This document shows positions 24,677 through 30,980 of a stretch of 30,980 bases of DNA, piece by piece. Origin of the DNA: CAYUVF01 sp964448045 (GTDB lineage Bacteria > Bacteroidota > Rhodothermia > Rhodothermales > Salinibacteraceae). Position 1 is the stretch's first letter, and every line of letters begins with the position of its first letter. The position numbers and the translations under genes were made by a program. The notes below the pieces were generated by a model, which made no database searches, had not been told where the DNA came from, and saw only the letters and a list, made by a program, of their open reading frames with translations. The stretch spans positions 1-30,980 of the forward strand of contig CAYUVF010000055.1 in NCBI GenBank assembly GCA_964448045.1. The letters are read 5' to 3'.

Positions 24677-25966
24677 TCACTCGGCCACGACGCCGGAGAG
24701 CCGGAGGCTGCCCTCGGCCTCGCGGGTGTGGAAGGGCAGACGGAGTGTCACATGCAGCCCGCCGCCATCCGAGGGCTCGAACGTCCAGGCGGCCGCGTCG
24801 CCATACAGCCCGCGGAGCCGCGTGGCAATGTTGTGGAGCCCGTGCTGATCAGCGCTATCCGCGTCGCCATCGGCGGCGGCTCCGTTCGCCATCGTCTCCA
24901 TCTCGGACAGCGCGGTCGGGGCGTCCAATCCGCGCCCGTCGTCGATCACCTCGATGACGAGCGCGTCGTCGTCGCGGTAGGCGCGCACGATCAAGTGACC
25001 CGTTACGTTGGTGCCCTCAAAACCGTGCTTCACGGCGTTTTCCGCAAGCGGCTGCAGCAGTAGCGTGGGCACGAGCGCGGCGCGCACGCCGGGCTCGATA
25101 TCGAGCGTGACGTTGAGCCGCTCGTCGAGGCGCAGCTTCTGGATGGCAAGGTAGCTATGGAGAAAGTCGATCTCTTCATCGAGCGGCACCTCCTGCCGGT
25201 CGGACGTCGAGAGCGCGTAGCGGAGCATCTCGCTGAGCCGGGCGATGGCACGGCGGATGCCCTCGGGATCGCGTCCGGCCATCGTCGAAACCGTATGGAG
25301 CGTGTTGAACAGGAAGTGCGGATTGATCTGCATGCGCAGCGTTTTTAGGCGCGCCTCGGTGAGCTGCGCGCGCAGCCGCTCCGTCTCGCGCTCCAGTTGC
25401 TCGGCCTCGTCGCGCCGGTCCTGGTAACGCAGGTAGGCATCGCGGCCCAGCCCGATGCCTGTGATGATCAGGTAGGGCACCAACCCGCCCAAGAACGACA
25501 GGCTCGTCAGCACCTCCATCGGATTGGTAGTAAACGGCTGGATGGGCTCGTCAATCTCGACGGTCGCCTGCACCCCGGCCAGGGCGAGGTTGACGCTCAT
25601 CTCGGTGACGAACAGGATGACGAACGCTGCGAGTGCATGCCCGATCAGCGCGCGGCCCCACCCCCGATCGCCCGGACGCAGTTGGCGGCAAAGCCAAAAA
25701 ATCGGGATCGTGACGAGCACCCAGGGCAGCGTGTTCACGACCAGCGTCGCGACGATCAGCGACGCCTGCGGCTGGTCCTCCCCGCCGCAGCACGACCCCG
25801 TGAGCATGCTCGTCAGCGGCACGGCCAGTAGCACGAGCCAGCCGCCAAGGATGAAACCGACCTCGATCCAGGAGATGCGCGTTTCCACGAAGTCCACCCG
25901 CCCCCCGTCTGCCGACGGCGTCTCGGGCGATGAATCCGTGGAGCCGTGTGATGCGCGATGGAGCAT
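24677..25966 (-). CDS. LytS/YehU-type sensor histidine kinase
   Basis: The 429-residue product has four predicted membrane helices (about 35-53, 70-93, 106-130, 151-175). A coiled-coil stretch (190-212) leads into a His_kinase domain with H217 in INPHFLFN. The ATPase part shows PLAENAVKHGF (306-316), DDGRG (342-346) and GLHNI (376-380). Only short loops face outside, one holding CCGGED, so it may sense membrane state or a partner rather than a soluble ligand. ATG 25966 is the first start. It is followed by its regulator and lies downstream of the receptor gene. Confidence 0.95.
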   Translation of the reverse strand: MLHRASHGSTDSSPETPSADGGRVDFVETRISWIEVGFILGGWLVLLAVPLTSMLTGSCCGGEDQPQASLIVATLVVNTLPWVLVTIPIFWLCRQLRPGDRGWGRALIGHALAAFVILFVTEMSVNLALAGVQATVEIDEPIQPFTTNPMEVLTSLSFLGGLVPYLIITGIGLGRDAYLRYQDRRDEAEQLERETERLRAQLTEARLKTLRMQINPHFLFNTLHTVSTMAGRDPEGIRRAIARLSEMLRYALSTSDRQEVPLDEEIDFLHSYLAIQKLRLDERLNVTLDIEPGVRAALVPTLLLQPLAENAVKHGFEGTNVTGHLIVRAYRDDDALVIEVIDDGRGLDAPTALSEMETMANGAAADGDADSADQHGLHNIATRLRGLYGDAAAWTFEPSDGGGLHVTLRLPFHTREAEGSLRLSGVVAE

Positions 25967-26014
25967 GGGTGCAGAACGTTATTCGCATTCGAGGGCACCA
26001 GCATAAAGGCGATA

Positions 26015-26049
26015 GCGCCCATCCGCACACGAGTAACACGGATGGGCGC
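26015..26049 (-). terminator. Strong hairpin between receptor and kinase genes
   Basis: GCGCCCATCCG (26015-26025) and CGGATGGGCGC (26039-26049) are perfect 11-bp complements around a 13-nt loop. The hairpin lies 36 bp after the receptor stop and about 50 bp before the kinase ATG. No T-run follows on the minus strand. It could terminate, attenuate or stabilise the receptor mRNA end rather than block all read-through. Confidence 0.6.
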
Positions 26050-26084
26050 CGCCACAGATTCGGAGGTTCAGGTAAGGCCGCTCA

Positions 26085-28502
26085 TCACCCACCGCCCATA
26101 ATGCCCATGCCGCCGCTTTGCTGCGACTTCCGCTGGCGCGGCTTGTTGTCCGGGTTGCCAAACTGATACGAGAGCGACAGCGAGACGGAGCGGCCCTGCC
26201 AGTTGTTCGTCATCTGCTCGCGGTACGATGCACTCGTCTGCTCGAAACCCATGTCGGACGTGTCGAACGGATCGCGCACGCGCAGGCCGAACGTGGCGCG
26301 GTCGTCGAACAGCGACTGCTCGACGGACGCTTCGGTGCGGTAGAACGCATCCATCCGGCCGAGCCCATGGTCGATCGGCGAGCGGTAAAACTGCGACAGC
26401 TGGAGCCGCAGTCCGGGACGGACGGTCCATCGCACGTTGGCGCGGCCCATCACAGCAAAGGCGTCGCGCGTGAGGTCGCTTTCGAGGTTCTGCCCGTTCG
26501 TCTCCACCCGATACGCATTCCCGCTCAGGCTGGCCTGCACCGTCTTCCCGAGCTGCAGCGACGTGGCCAGTTCGACGCCAAACGACGTGCTCGACCGGTA
26601 GTTGTCGACCGTGCGCACCGTCAGGCTATCCGACACGACGCGCGTGCGCCAGTCGATGGCGTCCACTTTACGACGGACGTATGGACTGAGCGTAATCGTG
26701 GCGGGGCCGGCGTGCTGCATCGCCGTCAGTTCCACGGTGTGCACCTGCTCGGGGCCGAGCGTCGGGTTGCCCTCGAAGCGCACGTACGGGTCGTCGAGGA
26801 AGCCGGCGAAGCTGAGCTGCCGCGCCGACGGCCGGTTGACGCGCTTCGCGTAGCTGAGCGTGAGCCGCCGCGCCTTCGATATCGGATACGTCAGGCTCGC
26901 GCTCGGATACCACGCCACGTACCGGTTGTCAACCGCGGCCCGGTCATTCGGATCGATCGTCGTGGCCGCATGCTCCAGCCGCAATCCGACTTCGGCATTG
27001 ACCGAACCGAGCGACCGCTGCAGCGTGCTGTAGCCGGCGTGGATTGTCTCGCTGAAGTCGAACGCGCTACTGCGCGCCAGGGCCGGGGCGAACCGGCCGT
27101 CGCTCCAGCGGAAGACGTCGTAGTCCCGCTCCAGCTGCCGGTACGAGCCGTTGTAGCCGGCCTCCAGCGTCCACGCTCCCATGGGCCGCGTGTAATCAAC
27201 CTTGAGCGACGCGTCGTCTTCCCGCTGATCGTCGATGCCCCGCTCGCGGACGGCGCCGGGCAGCGTCTCCGCTTCCTCAAACTGCTGACGCCGGTCGCTC
27301 CACTGGTAGCGCAAATCGGCCGAGAGCGTGTGCTCTTCCGACCCGAACTGGTGGGTGGCGGAGAGCCGCTCGTCGAGATGCAGGTTATCGTTCTCCGTAT
27401 CGACGGCGCGCTGCGCCGGATCACTCGGTGCGAAGGCGCTGCCGCTAATCGACGCGGTGCGATCGAGCCCCATGCCCTGCACGTTGCCCGTCGAGGTGAT
27501 CGAGAGCGTCGTCTGGGGCGTGAGTTGATAATCTACCTGCGCGGTGAAGCTATGTCCTTGGCGTAGCGCATCCAGGTCGGACGTCTGATCGAGGAGCACG
27601 GTGGACGATTCCATGCCGTGGCGGAAGAGATGCTGTGTTGCATCCATCGCCGAGCGGTTGTAGCTGTACGACCCGTGCAGCGTCCACGGCCCGTTCTGGT
27701 AGCCGAGGTTGCCGGAGGCCGAGGCGTTCTCATTGGTGCCGCCCGACGCGGAAAGGCCACCGCTCCAGCCTGCGGCCCGTGTGCGGTCGAGCACAATGTT
27801 GATGATGCCCGCCGTGCCCTCCGGATCGTAGCGCGCCGATGGGTTCGTGTTCACCTCGATGCGGTCGATGTTCTGCGCGGAGAGGCTCCGCATGTACTGC
27901 ACGAGCGCCTGCCCCGAGAGCGGCACCGGCTTGCCGTTGACGTGCACCGTCACGTTCTCACTGCCGCGCAGGCTGACGGCCCCGTCGCGGTCGACGCGCA
28001 CCGACGGCAGATCCCGCAGCACGTCGGCCGCCGACTTGCTCGACAGGTTGATCTGCGCCTGCTCGAAGTTGTAAATCGTGGTGCTGCCCTCGGTGGTCAT
28101 CAGCGCGCGCTCGGCCACCACGCTCACGCCGTCCATCCGCTCGGTGGCCTCGGCCAGGCGGAAGGGGCGAAGTGTCGTCGCGCCCGCCGTCACCGTCACC
28201 CGGCGCGACTGCGGGGCGAAGCCGACGAAGCTGGCGACGATGCGGTGCGTACCCACCGGCACGTCGCGGAGGACGAAACGGCCCGTGCTGTCGGTCGTCG
28301 CGCCCTGGATGAGCGTCGAATCGGCCGGGCGGCGGACGGCCACGTTAGCGCCCGGCAGCGGATCGCCCGTGTCAACGGCGACCACGGTGCCACGAAGGAT
28401 GCCGGTCGGCGCGTCCTGCGCGGCGGTGGGCCGGCTGATGAGAAGAAACGTGGCGAGTAGAAAGAGGCGGGCCAATCGGTGTACATCATGCATGACAACC
28501 AT
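26085..28502 (-). CDS. TonB-dependent-type outer-membrane beta-barrel receptor
   Basis: The 805-residue product has a signal peptide (LARLFLLATFLLI, cleavage near TAAQD). A carboxypeptidase-regulatory beta-sandwich follows (GTVVAVDTGDPLPGANV to VGFAPQSRRV), then a plug domain (SAADVLRDLPSVRVDRDG and YDPEGTAGIINIVLDR), then a long barrel of the outer-membrane beta-barrel group 3 type. The last strand is SLSLSYQFG, followed by an unusual tail ending GGMGIMGGG. The usual terminal aromatic residue is thus not last. No clear TonB box was seen. The ligand could be a peptide, siderophore or glycan. ATG 28502 is used; an in-frame ATG at 28493 is equally possible. A secreted protein gene precedes it by 58 bp. 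Confidence 0.92.
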   Translation of the reverse strand: MVVMHDVHRLARLFLLATFLLISRPTAAQDAPTGILRGTVVAVDTGDPLPGANVAVRRPADSTLIQGATTDSTGRFVLRDVPVGTHRIVASFVGFAPQSRRVTVTAGATTLRPFRLAEATERMDGVSVVAERALMTTEGSTTIYNFEQAQINLSSKSAADVLRDLPSVRVDRDGAVSLRGSENVTVHVNGKPVPLSGQALVQYMRSLSAQNIDRIEVNTNPSARYDPEGTAGIINIVLDRTRAAGWSGGLSASGGTNENASASGNLGYQNGPWTLHGSYSYNRSAMDATQHLFRHGMESSTVLLDQTSDLDALRQGHSFTAQVDYQLTPQTTLSITSTGNVQGMGLDRTASISGSAFAPSDPAQRAVDTENDNLHLDERLSATHQFGSEEHTLSADLRYQWSDRRQQFEEAETLPGAVRERGIDDQREDDASLKVDYTRPMGAWTLEAGYNGSYRQLERDYDVFRWSDGRFAPALARSSAFDFSETIHAGYSTLQRSLGSVNAEVGLRLEHAATTIDPNDRAAVDNRYVAWYPSASLTYPISKARRLTLSYAKRVNRPSARQLSFAGFLDDPYVRFEGNPTLGPEQVHTVELTAMQHAGPATITLSPYVRRKVDAIDWRTRVVSDSLTVRTVDNYRSSTSFGVELATSLQLGKTVQASLSGNAYRVETNGQNLESDLTRDAFAVMGRANVRWTVRPGLRLQLSQFYRSPIDHGLGRMDAFYRTEASVEQSLFDDRATFGLRVRDPFDTSDMGFEQTSASYREQMTNNWQGRSVSLSLSYQFGNPDNKPRQRKSQQSGGMGIMGGG

Positions 28503-28560
28503 GGATCGAAGGTGCGCAATTCGTCGGAATACGCCCACGGCTTGGGCGCGGGGTCGCGTG

Positions 28561-29025
28561 CTATGCGTGCTCGGTGAGCGCCAACAAGACATGGCGACGG
28601 ACGCGATCGGAGCTCACCTCATCCACCCGGTCGGCCAATACCTGTCTCATTCGGTCACCACTAATGGTATGCAGTGCTGAGAGCGCCAGAATCCGCTGTT
28701 CCTCAGAATGCGTGCGGTTGAAGAGCACACTGTAGAGCGCAGTGCGGGTCTCCGAAAAGTCGACCGACGCGTCGGTCTCTGGCGAGAAGTTGACGAGCAG
28801 CCTCATGCCATCGGCGCGCACGGCCGGGTTGGATGATTTCACCAGTGCGGCAACCTGCGGGTCGATGTGTTGCGTCCAGTGCGGCAACGCGTCCTGCTGG
28901 GCCTGCACGCGGTTTGGAGCGAGCACCAGGCCCAGTAGCAGGAGCCCTATACCAACCGCAAGGCGGGGAAACGAGTATGTGGGGAGTGAAGATGATGTCG
29001 ATAGATGACAACGTGTGGAAAGCAT
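28561..29025 (-). CDS. Small secreted HEAT-repeat-like protein
   Basis: The 154-residue product has a long signal peptide (hydrophobic about 24-36; NRVQAQ gives a cleavage site near 43). The mature part is helical, with two or three HEAT-like pairs: VAALVKSSNPAVRADGMRLL, then EEQRILALSALHTI, then DRVRRHVLLALTEH. HEAT helices mediate protein contacts, so it may bind an envelope partner. It is the first gene before the beta-barrel receptor on the same strand, suggesting co-transcription. No exact family is recognised. Confidence 0.75.
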   Translation of the reverse strand: MLSTRCHLSTSSSLPTYSFPRLAVGIGLLLLGLVLAPNRVQAQQDALPHWTQHIDPQVAALVKSSNPAVRADGMRLLVNFSPETDASVDFSETRTALYSVLFNRTHSEEQRILALSALHTISGDRMRQVLADRVDEVSSDRVRRHVLLALTEHA

Positions 29026-29128
29026 GGAGATTGTTCGGTTTCGGTTCGAGAGAACGGTCGGACCGCCGCCCTCGCTGGCGACGATGCACCCTGCTCAATG
29101 GGCGGCACGGGCAACGGGTCAACCGTAT

Positions 29129-29165
29129 GCAGCGGGTTGCATCTGCCTGCAGCGAGTTGCATCTG
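29129..29165. repeat. Two 17-bp direct repeats in the divergent promoter region
   Basis: GCAGCGGGTTGCATCTG (29129-29145) and GCAGCGAGTTGCATCTG (29149-29165) differ at one base and are spaced 20 bp start to start, about two helical turns. They lie about 105 bp upstream of the HEAT-like gene (minus strand) and 105 bp upstream of the TetR gene. Paired sites at this phase fit an activator or repressor dimer. Confidence 0.5.
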
Positions 29166-29240
29166 GATGGACTGCCCACCAACCCGGCCGCGAGACAAGC
29201 GACCCAACGGAACGCAGCTTCCATCCGTGCGAATAAGTGT

Positions 29241-29258
29241 TGAACGAACGTTCATTCA
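29241..29258 (+). promoter_or_regulatory. Likely TetR operator
   Basis: TGAACGAACGTTCATTCA is palindromic except for one mismatched pair. It resembles the AACGAACGTTC-type operators bound by many TetR/AcrR proteins. It ends 12 bp before the ATG of the TetR gene, so autorepression is likely. Whether it also controls the divergent receptor operon is open. Confidence 0.6.
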
Positions 29259-29270
29259 GTGTAAATAGCT

Positions 29271-29828
29271 ATGTCCACTGTTCCCGACCGCGCCGTGGCC
29301 ATTCGAGACGCCGCCCACACGCTATTTGCCCAGCGCGGCTATTCCGCCACGTCGATGCGCGCCATCGCCGAGGCCGCCGGCGTGTCGCTCGGGCTCACCT
29401 ACAATTACTTCGATGGAAAGCAAGACCTCTTGCAGTCCATCGTGCGCGCCGGCATGGAGCAGGTGCACGCGTCGCTGGCCGAACTCGACGCGACCGGGCT
29501 ACCGGCCGACCGGCTGCGGGCGTTCGTCACGACGAGCCTGGAGCTCGTGCGCGACCACCGCGATTTCTGGCAGCTGCTCTACAGCCTCCGCCACCAGCCC
29601 GAGGCGCTGGCTGCGCTCCGCGACGACATCGACGCGCTGTACGGCACCATCCACGCCCGGCTGCAATCGATCTACACCGCGCTCGGCAGCGACGCCCCGG
29701 CGCTGGACGCCCGGCTCCTCTTCGCCTGCATCGATGGCGTCAGCCAGCACTACGTGCGCACGCCGGACACGTACCCGCTCGACGCCGCGGCCGACCGCAT
29801 CGTGGCGCGCTTTGCGGCCCTCGGCTGA
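29271..29828 (+). CDS. TetR/AcrR-family transcriptional regulator
   Basis: The 185-residue product has the standard TetR N-terminal helix-turn-helix at about 28-47 (TSMRAIAEAAGVSLGLTYNYF), preceded by AAHTLFAQRGYSA. The C-terminal ligand-binding part is alpha-helical and variable. The gene is preceded by a near-perfect palindrome typical of TetR operators. The alpha/beta hydrolase gene follows after 175 bp on the same strand and may be a target. The 175-bp gap shows no clear feature. The effector is unknown. Confidence 0.93.
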   Translation: MSTVPDRAVAIRDAAHTLFAQRGYSATSMRAIAEAAGVSLGLTYNYFDGKQDLLQSIVRAGMEQVHASLAELDATGLPADRLRAFVTTSLELVRDHRDFWQLLYSLRHQPEALAALRDDIDALYGTIHARLQSIYTALGSDAPALDARLLFACIDGVSQHYVRTPDTYPLDAAADRIVARFAALG

Positions 29829-30003
29829 TCGACCGCCCACGCTGCTGTTGGCTCCTGGCGCATGCAGGCGCATGGCGGTGCTTGCGCCGATGCGTGCGGG
29901 CGCATGGGGGCCGAAGGTCATGCCTGTGGTGCCGTGCGCCCCTACATCGGGTGCTGTGCGCTGATGCCATCATCTATCCGACAACCCTTTTGCCCTCGAC
30001 ACC

Positions 30004-30888
30004 ATGACCGATTCCGACTGGCTGGACCGTTCTGCCTATTCCTTTCCCTCGTCCTACTTCGACACCGGCGCCGGCCGCATGCACGTCGTGGACGTCGGCG
30101 ACGGGCCCCCGGTGCTGCTCGTGCACGGCACGCCGACGTGGTCGTTTCTGTACCGCCGGCTCATCGACGACCTGCGGCAGGACCACCGCGTCATCGCGCC
30201 CGACCTGCTCGGCTTTGGCCTCTCGGACAAACCGGTGACCGAAGCCGTGGCGCCGAAGCATCAAGCCGAACACCTGCGTACACTCGTGGACCATCTCGGG
30301 CTGGATCGGTACGCGCTCGTCGTCCACGACTTTGGCGGACCGATTGGCCTCTCGCTCGCGCTGGATCGTCCCAAGCGGATCACCCGGCTGGCGCTTTTCA
30401 ACACATGGATGTGGCCGCGCACAGATGCCTCAGCGCGGTGGGCAAGCCGCTTTTTCAGCACGCGGATGGGACGGTGGCTCTACACGAACTGGAACTTTTC
30501 GCCGACCGTGATGCTGCCGGCGCTCACGAACCAGACGCTGCCGCCCGCCGTCCACGCCCACTACCAGCGCCCGTTCCCAACGCCGGCCGACCGGCACGCG
30601 CCGTGGGTCTTCGCGCGCGACCTCGTGGGCGCCAACGACTGGTACGCGTCGCTCTGGAACCGTCGCGAGCGGCTGCGCGACATTCCGGCGCGCCTACTGT
30701 GGGGCGAGCAGGACCCGGGCTTCGGCCGCGACGCGTTGGAACGCTGGCAGGGCGTGTTCGATCGGGTGGAGACGACGACCTTTCCCGACGCGGGCCACCT
30801 GCCGCAGGAGGAGGCGCCCGACGCCGTGCAGGCCGCGCTGGGCGCGTTCCTGCGATCCGCCACGGCTGCTCGACGAATCAGCGAGTAA
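30004..30888 (+). CDS. Alpha/beta hydrolase with Asp nucleophile, haloalkane-dehalogenase-like
   Basis: The 294-residue product has the oxyanion loop HGTPTWSFLYR (41-51), nucleophile D109 in VVHDFGGPIG, acid D237 in LLWGEQDPG and base H265 in DAGHLPQ. An Asp nucleophile with this layout occurs in haloalkane dehalogenases and relatives, such as epoxide hydrolases and fluoroacetate dehalogenases. Dehalogenases normally have Trp directly after the nucleophile to bind halide; here it is F110, and the partner position in HGTPT is Thr rather than Asn or Glu. Real dehalogenase activity is therefore uncertain. It may be co-regulated with the TetR gene upstream. Confidence 0.85.
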   Translation: MTDSDWLDRSAYSFPSSYFDTGAGRMHVVDVGDGPPVLLVHGTPTWSFLYRRLIDDLRQDHRVIAPDLLGFGLSDKPVTEAVAPKHQAEHLRTLVDHLGLDRYALVVHDFGGPIGLSLALDRPKRITRLALFNTWMWPRTDASARWASRFFSTRMGRWLYTNWNFSPTVMLPALTNQTLPPAVHAHYQRPFPTPADRHAPWVFARDLVGANDWYASLWNRRERLRDIPARLLWGEQDPGFGRDALERWQGVFDRVETTTFPDAGHLPQEEAPDAVQAALGAFLRSATAARRISE

Positions 30889-30948
30889 GGAAAACACCTG
30901 TCCTGTATCGGGGCAGTCGATCGTCCACTCCAACCGATAGAATCGCTA

Positions 30949-30960
30949 CGTTCGCGAACG
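30949..30960. repeat. 12-bp perfect palindrome at the right edge
   Basis: CGTTCGCGAACG is a perfect palindrome about 60 bp after the hydrolase stop. It could be an operator for a gene beyond the window. Nothing in the window tests this. Confidence 0.3.
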
Positions 30961-30980
30961 AAGATCGGCGCGTGCCCTCG

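Noticed and set aside
26118..27566. 482-residue plus-strand open frame
   Set aside because: It is antisense to the beta-barrel receptor and has the Arg/Val/Ala-rich composition of a shadow frame.
29240..29267. TTGAAC and TAAATA as a promoter for the TetR gene
   Set aside because: The -10 would lie only 3 bp before the ATG, putting the transcript start inside the gene. The TTGAAC belongs to the palindrome.
1..30980. CRISPR arrays, tRNA and rRNA genes, intact transposases
   Set aside because: Looked for by eye on both strands; no repeat-spacer series, cloverleaf or transposase motif was found.

Overview
The window is GC-rich chromosomal DNA from a bacterium of the Bacteroidota/Rhodothermota type, possibly a Salinibacter-like halophile. 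The basis is gene content: a large outer-membrane beta-barrel receptor with a carboxypeptidase-regulatory domain, a LytS/LytTR two-component pair, an ABC-2 permease fused to an M1 aminopeptidase, a DUF5687-like permease remnant, glycine betaine uptake, and few clear Shine-Dalgarno sites. The species cannot be fixed from sequence reading alone. No tRNA, rRNA, CRISPR array or intact insertion sequence was seen.

Left part (1-10.4 kb, all minus strand). A flavoprotein N-terminus is cut by the window edge. It is followed by an MFS transporter, a secreted two-domain VOC protein, a DsbA-like periplasmic thiol oxidoreductase, an IorAB-type molybdenum hydroxylase with its own promoter, a secreted S10-type serine carboxypeptidase, an unusual exported class I methyltransferase and an APC amino-acid permease.

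Middle (10.4-15.3 kb, minus strand). A complete glycine betaine ABC importer (ATPase, permease, lipoprotein binding protein) has a REP-like inverted-repeat element inserted between ATPase and permease. Just upstream lie a 70-residue internally deleted MarC-like gene and an ABC-2 type ATPase. That ATPase's membrane partner survives only as a frameshifted C-terminal remnant.

Right of centre (15.3-23.8 kb, plus strand). An ABC ATPase and a 1220-residue ABC permease/M1 peptidase form an intact pair. They are followed by an island of gene debris around one intact serine beta-lactamase-like hydrolase. The debris includes a SnoaL-like C-terminus, a truncated serine hydrolase, a 5'-truncated and doubly frameshifted MacB/FtsX-type permease, and an internally deleted hydrolase.

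Right end. A minus-strand series encodes a small secreted HEAT-like protein, a TonB-dependent-type receptor, a LytS-type kinase and a LytTR regulator. It may be one envelope-sensing unit, although a strong hairpin separates receptor from kinase. Divergent to it is a TetR regulator with a likely self-operator, followed by an alpha/beta hydrolase with an Asp nucleophile (haloalkane-dehalogenase-like).

The most noteworthy observations are the exported methyltransferase whose start codon lies in a 15-bp tandem repeat, the mini-MarC, the decayed transporter genes, and the receptor/HEAT/LytSR neighbourhood. I found no system I can call clearly new.
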